Below are positions 26,001-35,000 of a stretch of DNA of 64,000 bases, piece by piece. Location: NCBI GenBank assembly GCA_022457155.1, contig JAJGOT010000049.1, forward strand, positions 1,056,001 through 1,120,000. Reading direction: 5' to 3'. The position numbers and the translations under genes were made by a program. The notes beneath the pieces were generated by a model that searched no databases, had not been told where the DNA came from, and saw only the letters and a program-made list of their open reading frames with translations. The first letter of the stretch is position 1. Each line of letters starts with the position of its first letter. The stretch is from Cladopsammia gracilis. Lineage: Eukaryota; Cnidaria; Anthozoa; Scleractinia; Dendrophylliidae.

Positions 26001-29000
26001 AATGAATGAATGAATGAATGAATGAATGAATGAATGAGTGAGTGAATGAATGAATGAATGAATGAATGTCATGCACTCTGGGTGTAGTGGTAAATAGTTT
26101 GACTACGAACTTCACGTCCGTAACACATCTGCGAAAAATGTCTTGCCTCGAAACATCACCCGTACAATCACTTACATAAAACAACAGGCCATTGGCTCCT
26201 ATGTTATATTGTTGTATCCATTATACACTATTTATTTTGTGACAGATAAACCTCCAGTTTATCAACGAAGTCTTCTTTTGGATTCTGAACATCGAAGACT
26301 TTTCGTATGTAACAAAGATGTACCAAGGTAAATGATAGTCTCCCTTTGCATTCTTTGAGCATTTTCAAACATGTTTTAGAACCACGTTATAGAAGGGGCA
26401 GCAGGTATGGCAACCCAAATTTAGCTTCTGTATCGGAGAATATAAGATCGGAATGAAGGAGAATACCGGAGGGAAATATTTGATGTTAAATATCACAGGG
26501 AAATATCAGCTCTGCTTATCTTTCTACAATCGAAACTGACCTGCACAGTCTTTCAAACAGTTGGTAAGTGATGAGCCTTATGCAATGTAATGACCTGGAA
26601 GAACAAACAGCGAGCAATGTGAAAAATTATACTCTTTATTACTCGTCTGTGATGCCATTTTATCTTATAATGGAAAGAGAACATGAAAAATATCCGAGCA
26701 AATTACACAGTAGATTGCCGTATTACACCTTACTTTCCCGGTTTAAAGACACAAGCTGTTATAAATAAAATATTTTTAGTAGAATAATAATTCCTTTATT
26801 TGATGGTTTGGAACTGGTTCTCACTAGCGACGTAAACTGAAGGGGAGTCGGAGTCGGAAGGTTAAGAGGCCTTATGTTCTAGCGCAAATCAAGGAACGGA
26901 GTCGCAATCGGAATCGGAAGCTCGATGGAATCGGAACAGAAGGATAAGGTTTCCTTTTCCTTCCGATTCCGCTTCTGCTTCTATCCCTCGCTATTCGCTT
27001 CGGTCGTTTTCCGATTCCGCTTCAGATTCCTCTTCCATCGCATCCGTCAATAGTGGAAACCAGCTCATAACAGATAATACCGTACGAATATTTTACTCAT
27101 TGCTTGCATTTTTTCTTGCGTCTGCGGGGCCAAAAACATACTACCTTACTCGTAAAATATCCGCAGGTATTATCTGATAAACCATCGAATAAGTTGTATT
27201 TATTGGTTCACTATGCCGTTTCACTCATACGGTCAAATGATTTTAACACCTGCCTCTCTACTCGAAGAGGAGGAGGTGATGTAACCCTTAATATATTTTG
27301 CACCAAAGTGTATCCTTAATGAATATGATATATGAGCTGTTTCGTTCATAAATGGTACGATATTCGCTGCCTTGCTGTGGTTAAAATTCGATATTTCCTA
27401 GTGAGAAATGGTCTAAAAATGCCTTCGTTGGTTAGCATTCTTAACTCCGATACTTTAAATTTCGATTCTCCAACTCTAGTGAATGTTGGATGTCAATGTT
27501 TCGAAAAAATTGTTTGCTATTGGAAGGCAATGGTTGATAATTCTTATCGTATAAATTGTTCGTTTATGTTTAAATACATGCATACATTCTTTCAAATATT
27601 ATGTTGTTTGTTTCCACAGGGACAAATCAGCTTGCTATATGAGAAAGTATGCGGTTAATGAAGGTTGGATAGGTAAGATGTGTTATTTCACAAATGTGTA
27701 GCCGATGTTATGGTAAAACATCAACGATCAAGTTGTCAGACAAATGAAAATTATTTAGCAGCAACTTCGTCCCAGATCCTTTTTCGTCGTTTGTCCGTCC
27801 ACTGGAGCAAGAGAGAGACTTTTGGACGGGAGTGAAGAAAATGAACAAGGTCGACTGAACTTGATGGTATTATTTATTAGAGTGGTTTTCAAATGAGTGT
27901 TATGAAACCAAAACCAAAGCAATTGATTACTCTGGCCAATCACTACTTACACAGAAAAGTCTTGAACCAATCAGAACTGAAATCATATACATGTAACCGC
28001 CACCAAGCGCGGGAAAACACTATGGCTAAATATGATTAAATATCTTGTAAGTTCTCTACTTACGGAAGACGCTTGTACGTGTGTCTCTCATGTGGTTCCT
28101 AAAAAATAATAGAATAAAATTGTTTTATAAGTAGTCACCAATTGACTGATTGTCAAGTTTTTTACTTAACAAACGCTTTTCGACTTTCAGGAATGCCGGA
28201 AATGGCGTTTTAGAGGGTAAAATCGGAAAAATCTTCCCGGGAACATGCACCCGGACCCCCCCCCCCCCCCCCCCCTAAGAAATTCCTGGATTCGCCCCTG
28301 CGACTAGTTGGCCATCGTAAAGGGATTCAAAAGCTGAATCTTGATCAACCCAGATGAGAAAACCACATTTTCGTGAATCACTTTGCTGTGGACACAGCAC
28401 CGCCGTTCCTTTAAAAACTAACCCTTTTATCCATTGGGGCCTAAAACAGCTAATTGTTTAGCCCTTACATGCAAGATATTTAATTATTTTTTTAGCTATG
28501 GACAGACGCATCGTCAGCATTCTCGGCTACGACAAAATAAAGAACAAGATTTATGGAGTAGCAGCAAACAGAAGGTCATATGTGCGCTGTAATATCACAA
28601 AGTGTCTATCTGTTGCCAAAGAGTCTTGGTTAACAATAAGGGCATCACAAACCACTATCCTCGCTACAGAGATTGCCTTTGTCCCTGTAACGGGTCAGGA
28701 GTTTACCGACGCACCCATTTCAGTTTATAATCTGAATGATGCTGAGGGCAACATATGGGCAGGTAGTTTCATTTATTACAAAACAGTAGATTATAAACTA
28801 CACTATAAAACAGAAAAACATTTTTTTTTTTCTGTCGAAGATAATTACGAGGGTTCGAAGACCACGGTTACCAAACACAATGCAACAACCTGCGGAAATT
28901 GTTTTCAAACCTTGTTCTCAACGTGCATGTAAGGTGTATCCTGAAATAAACTGCTTCGATGAGTAACATCCTGTTTCGACGATAGAATTGTCTGCAAACA

Positions 29001-32000
29001 AAGGATACTTTTATATCAAATAAACCACATCACACCCAATTACCCGTGGCGCACCACATTGTCTGACAAGCCTAAAAAGCGACCCGAACGATCAAGCATT
29101 CTCCTTTTCAGAGTTACCTTTTCCTATTGGACGCCGAAGCCTGAGTATTTATCCACTGCATAAAGAAAACTGCATATTTTTTAACAACCTGGTGCTGGTG
29201 ACCGTAACAGCACCTTTAATGAATGGAAAGATTAACATATGAACTGCGCATGCCTCGTCCCCACGCGCGTGTAAATCGCAGGAAATTGGGCAGCACAGGG
29301 CGTCATGGGAAGAATGCAAAACGCGAAGCGCGTCCACCTTTCTCAGGGTATTCGTCCTGCAACTCTACACACACAGTTTTAGAACAAGGAGCGACGCCTG
29401 AGGAAGAGGCAGCAAGGTTTAGTAATCACAAATTATCGCAAATACGATGTAAAGTACTGTCGAATAATAGGCGAACTTCGGCGAAGTTCCTTTGCATTAC
29501 TTTTCGACAGTACGTATTGTAAATAGAACATTTTAAAACTTGTAACGTGTATTCCTTTTCTTCATTTTTTCGTATACTGTAACTAACTATTAGCATCAGC
29601 GGTGGGTGTGCACCTTAAACTTGTACAAAGCCAGACATGGACATTGAAAGCCACATGGGGAGGAAAAGGTCAGTATGTTGTGTATATTTCAATACTGGCA
29701 AAATATTAAACTTTGGCGAGAAAGCTGTTGCAACTGAAATTGTTTCGTTTTCTGACCTAGCATGTATGTGAAGGAAATAGAAACATATTTTATCATGTTG
29801 TCATTTTCATTGCACCTGCAATTCCATGCCCAACAGAGATTCTTTCCTCTTATGGATCTTTTTACCTTGCATTTTTTCCTTTTTTAGCTTTTATCTTGTA
29901 AATAACTTAATTACATAGTAGGATTTTTATATTTTAAACTTCTTTGTTTTCTAAATTTTTAAATGTTGAGGGCCTCACGTTTATTAGCCATGCTATTTTG
30001 AGCTACCCTCGTTAAGTAAAGATCTGACTGACTGACTGACTTACTTACCTACTTACTTACTATCGATCATAGCGGGACCTTTCCAGACTCTGCAAGTCTA
30101 GCAATTGCCTTAGGTTATCTTAGCACTTGCCCTAAGCTGCGGTTACAAAAAACGCTTAACGTTGACAGTTAAAGTTTTAGACAACTTCATGCAATACGCC
30201 ATGTTATTCCACCTGGGCAAACGAAAAGCTTACGTTATGGCACCAACATTTGATAATTCAGATCATCGCTCAGGCGTCCAACAGAATACCATTAGTGTTT
30301 TGGTATCTCGACCACCAGATATCTCGGATCTTTTGTTATAACTTTACACAAACCCTTTTTTTGGACACTATTGTACAATAGAATACCTCTGGACAGAAAC
30401 TCGTCGTATTTCCTTCGATGTTGTATTACTGTGCATTGCGACTAAATAATAAATCCGGCACGGCATGCTTCGTGGACTCTATATTTTCTCGAATAGAAAC
30501 CCCCCTTTTCATGCGTATTGATGCTTAGCAGATTACCACTATATCTAGACGACAAATGTATTTCCTTTAGATAATGTTATACAGGATTCAGCGATTTGTT
30601 ATATAATTAGAAACTCGTTTCTCTTTACATGTCCACTGCAATTTTAAGCCGAATCCATCGATCCACAAAAATGTATGCTTAAATCCGACCCCCAAATTAT
30701 TTGTGAACATTTTAGATGTAATAAAAATGTCCCGGCTTGAATCTTTGCAATAAATAAGTCTTAAGCTTCGTGAGTTTGTCACGTATTACGTGAGAATTTA
30801 CAGCACAGGTTGACTGCACGTGATCTCGGCTGTGACGAAAACAAAAGAACAAAAAGGGCTAAGATCCAAGATCCGAACTATATCAGAGGCAACGTAACAG
30901 TCAAATTCGGGCCCCGCAACAGGATAAGTCCCGTGACGTCACAACAGGATAGGTCCCGTGAAGTCACGTGATCTCGCTGTGACGAAAACAAAAGAACAAC
31001 ACGTCTGTAAAAGGCTATATCAGAAGCAACAGTCAAATTCGGGCCCCACAACAGGATCAGTCCGAAATGTGCTGCATTGATAGGATCCACAAATCCGTTA
31101 ACATTTTTCTCTGAGTCCAAAATCCCGGAAAACTTATTTTCAAAATCCGCCCACAGTAGACCTATTGAACCCTTTGAGTGTTTTTTTGAATATGGGAATC
31201 TATTCAGTTTAGTTGCTATCACGGCAGAATGCTTAATTACTCGCATTTGTTTTCGCAGATTTGAACAAGTGTTACAGTAGTCCATGCGAGAACGGTGGGT
31301 CATGTGCCGGAGATCACAACAACTACACTTGTACTTGTAAAAAGGGCTGGACAGGAAGAAACTGCGATGTTGCTGAAAGCAAGTATCATTTCCTAGGCTA
31401 TTAGTTTCCTTTAGTCGCACAATCGGAAACCAGATTCACATACAAATCTCATCGATCCATCTCCGGAAGTGGATCGTTCATATTGGTTGCTAAGATTATT
31501 TGTTTTTAAATGTAACGGGAAATCGGATTTCCGATCGCAAAAACCGGATTTAGATTGGTTAAAGGGAACGCTACTCTACATTTAACATTGATCTTCTGGT
31601 GAGCAATTTTAAAGTGGGTTGTTATCTCTTTTCAGCATTACTTTGAAAGCAGAAAGTCATTTTGGCATCAAATAAAATCTAAGAATAATGCTCGAATATT
31701 GCTTATTTTGTATATGAGAGCACTTAACATAGTAACATAGGGACAGTAGCAACAGGGTTAACAGAGGAACATAGGAGCAGTGGTAACAGATGAATAGTAG
31801 GAACAGAGGTACAGAGGAATAAAGGAACACTAGGAACAGTAGGAACACAAGAAACAGAGGAACAGAGGCACAAGTGGGAGAAGTAATTTGCCGGAAAACA
31901 TTTTTCAACCTTATTTTCTGAATTAAAGTTTGGATCCCCCAATCAAAAATTCCTGGATCCGTCTTTGAAACATCAGAAATAATAGAAATACTATTTGCAC

Positions 32001-35000
32001 CTTTACTTGCAGAAAGATCCAAACTGCAATTGGGAAATGTTACTGATTTTATGTGCCTTATATGTAGGTCGCTGCCTCGGCAAACCTTGCTTGAACAATG
32101 GTACTTGTCTAGATGGTCCAAGGCGCTTCACCTGCCAATGTCAACCGGGCTATAGTGGATTATTGTGTGAAACACATGGTAATAAAATCATTGTTTTAAC
32201 ATTGTATTAACTTTCACAATATAGACTGAACGTTGCGAGCTTATGGTTGGCTAAAAAGTAATTAATTGCCAGAAAAAGCTGTTTTATTTTCTTCGAAATT
32301 AAATGGGGAAAGAAGCTGAAAGACTGATCGCCAATGGCTGTTAGAATAGAATATAAACTTTATTTAAGTGACAGTGTAACCCAAGTGGACTAATTGGGGA
32401 CACTAAACTTAAATAAGTAATTCCAATTCCTACGATACTTCAAAATGAGAAGACTAGCAGTAAGACTAGCAGTAAGCAATCGAAACATCGAGATCCATAT
32501 CCAAAGAGAATACATCGTGAGCCCTAAAACAATAATACGCTTTGTTATTATTCGACTGTGACGTCATTTTACCTTATCAGGAAAAGAGAACGCGCCAAAT
32601 ATCCGAGCGTACTGCTGTCAGTTGGTTGTCGTATTACACCTTAGTGTCCTGGTTTGAAGATGTAGGCTCGACTACCAGCCGCTGCTCAGGAAACACGCTC
32701 AGAGACCGGACGCGAGAAAGCGGCTGACATCGAGCTCATTAAAAATGCAGAAACTATAATAAAAGGAATTTCAGTCGAATAATAAATCCTTATTCGATGG
32801 TTTTACAGATAATACGTGCGGATATTTTTCTCATTGTTTGAATTTTTTGGGTTATGATACTTGTAATCTGTTTACCTGTAAAATTCAAATGATTATTTCA
32901 GAATACCTCAGCATTTTCTTTCGTTCTTTTCTTTTTTTAACTTTTCAAGTCCCGAGCCGAATCGTGTCCATCACTGAATCCTGCAATGGAACCAAAGATG
33001 ACGTTAACGGGAAAATAGTCACTCCAAACTATCCTAAATCCTACGGCAATGGTAAACGTTGTACCTGGCAAATAGTTTCCAATCATCGAGTTCAGCTCAA
33101 TTTCAAGTATTTCCGTACCGAAGCAAGCTATGATAAATTACGTGTATATGATGGTGACTCGGCGTCGTCTGAGCAAATTGGAGTATATCATGGAATAAAA
33201 CATGGCACTGTGGTTCAAAGTAAAGGACAGAATTTGTTTCTGAAGTTCTATTCTGACGGCAGTGTTACAACAACAGGATTTGAGATCAGCATTGAAGGTA
33301 AGGGCAGTTTCATTTTAACTACTGCGTAGACCAAATGAAAAATATTTCCGATATTCCTGAACAGAAAGCACAGGAACCAACAAATGGTTGGTGACTCGTG
33401 AGGAGTCAGAGCTTTATTCCAGCCATTTTACATAATTACACAACTACGTATGGAAAAACAATCCAACAGTTCTAAGTAATCAATAAACTACTATAATGCA
33501 TTCTAACTTAAATCCAAATTTTGCAAGACACCGCTTCGTTACGCCAGATCTAAGACTATGGAGGCCATATAAATTAGGGTCAAGACCTAACTCTTTTAAG
33601 GCATCAAGAAATAACTCTCTACATCCAGTATACGAGATAGCCTTTTTTCCAATGAGTAACTATTGGTCCTTTGATGGTTTGATGGAAGACCAACTGTCTG
33701 AATATCAGATCAGAGGAGTTAGTGGTAAAACCAGCAAGGGACAAATATCTACGAAGCATACTAGCTGGACATGTAAGACTATCGGTTTTTGCAATAATGG
33801 CGATGTTACCTTCCCTGTAAACATCCGTTTTGCTGTTGGGTATAAGGATACGAACGTGACCTTCCTCAAATACAATGTGGGAGGCCCTAATATTCGCTAC
33901 CTTGTTAAACCTGAAAACTCCCGCGAAACCTATCGAGACAATGGTCGCAATTCGTAAATCTTTAAGAGTAGCATGGGTTTTCAGCATGGGTTTCACTATA
34001 TCACAAGAAAAGGCAGCTTCTTATTCCTCCTTGGTGTAACACTACATTAAGCAGCCTCGACTATGTTTCTACACAACCCTGATTTCAGAGGGTTACTATT
34101 GTTAATGTCCGCCAAATCGTGTAACCGGCAAATTGCTGCCTTAACAACACTGATTGTGCTATCAGACTCGCCACTCCTGGGAAGCTGGGACAAATAAACC
34201 GCTAGCACGTAGAGTCTAAAGGCAACGAGAATGTAATGCCAAAATTATCACACCAATTACTGAACTTCCTACATTCAGGAAGGTATTCGCTAATGGTTGA
34301 ATGACACCTAGACTTAAACTGATCTAAAATAAACAGTAACTTAAATTGTGTCAAGGAACTTGGTAAGTTCATCCAACAAGGTTGCTCCATGATTATCTAA
34401 GAAAAGAAAAAAAACAGCAGTACTCAACCTTTAATCGCACATGGACATGACATTTCCAAAAACCAACCAAATTTTGTTTCTACTAACAATTGAAAATTGA
34501 AAAAAAAAAAAGCAAAACGTGTCTTAGCGTGACACAAAAACGCATTGAGAACTGGGTGACGTAATGTCGAAAATGTGTTTACTCATCACTCCTTTGATAC
34601 CCTGGTGCCAGAGACTTTTCTCGCGCTCTCATCTCTCTCATTTTACACGCTTCTTATGTCCCTTATATTTCGCCGCGAGAAAAGCGGCGCCAACCTCTCA
34701 AGAAAGGGTGTCGCGAGAGAACCTCTGGTCCCCAGGGTAGTTCTTTGACTACTCTGTGGAATAACAAAAAAGCTAAGACTGATCATTAAGGAAACCATAC
34801 GTTTTTTAACCCGTGAATATACGCGCATGCGTAATGAACGGGTTATCGGTGAGTGACTCATTTGCATATCTGTTGCCGTTACTCGCTCACTCCTTCCATC
34901 AGCTGTAAACTTAGTGACGTAATGCTTTGTTACGAATGCGTTTTGTAACAAGAACAGCGTGAATCCAGCGATAACAATAACTAAATTGGTGTAAACGAAT

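Noticed and set aside
25762..26184. 140-codon minus frame rich in FIHS repeats
   Set aside because: It is the GAAT microsatellite translated; the flanks match no protein and lie in an intron of the plus-strand gene.
30878..31420. 180-codon minus frame
   Set aside because: It runs antisense through the EGF exon and the tandem duplication; it shows no domain.
31657..32121. 154-codon minus frame
   Set aside because: Generated by the AGGAACAG minisatellite, and it runs antisense across EGF exon 16.
33496..33957. 153-codon plus frame in intron 17
   Set aside because: It is the antisense shadow of the tyrosine recombinase pseudogene, whose minus reading shows real motifs.
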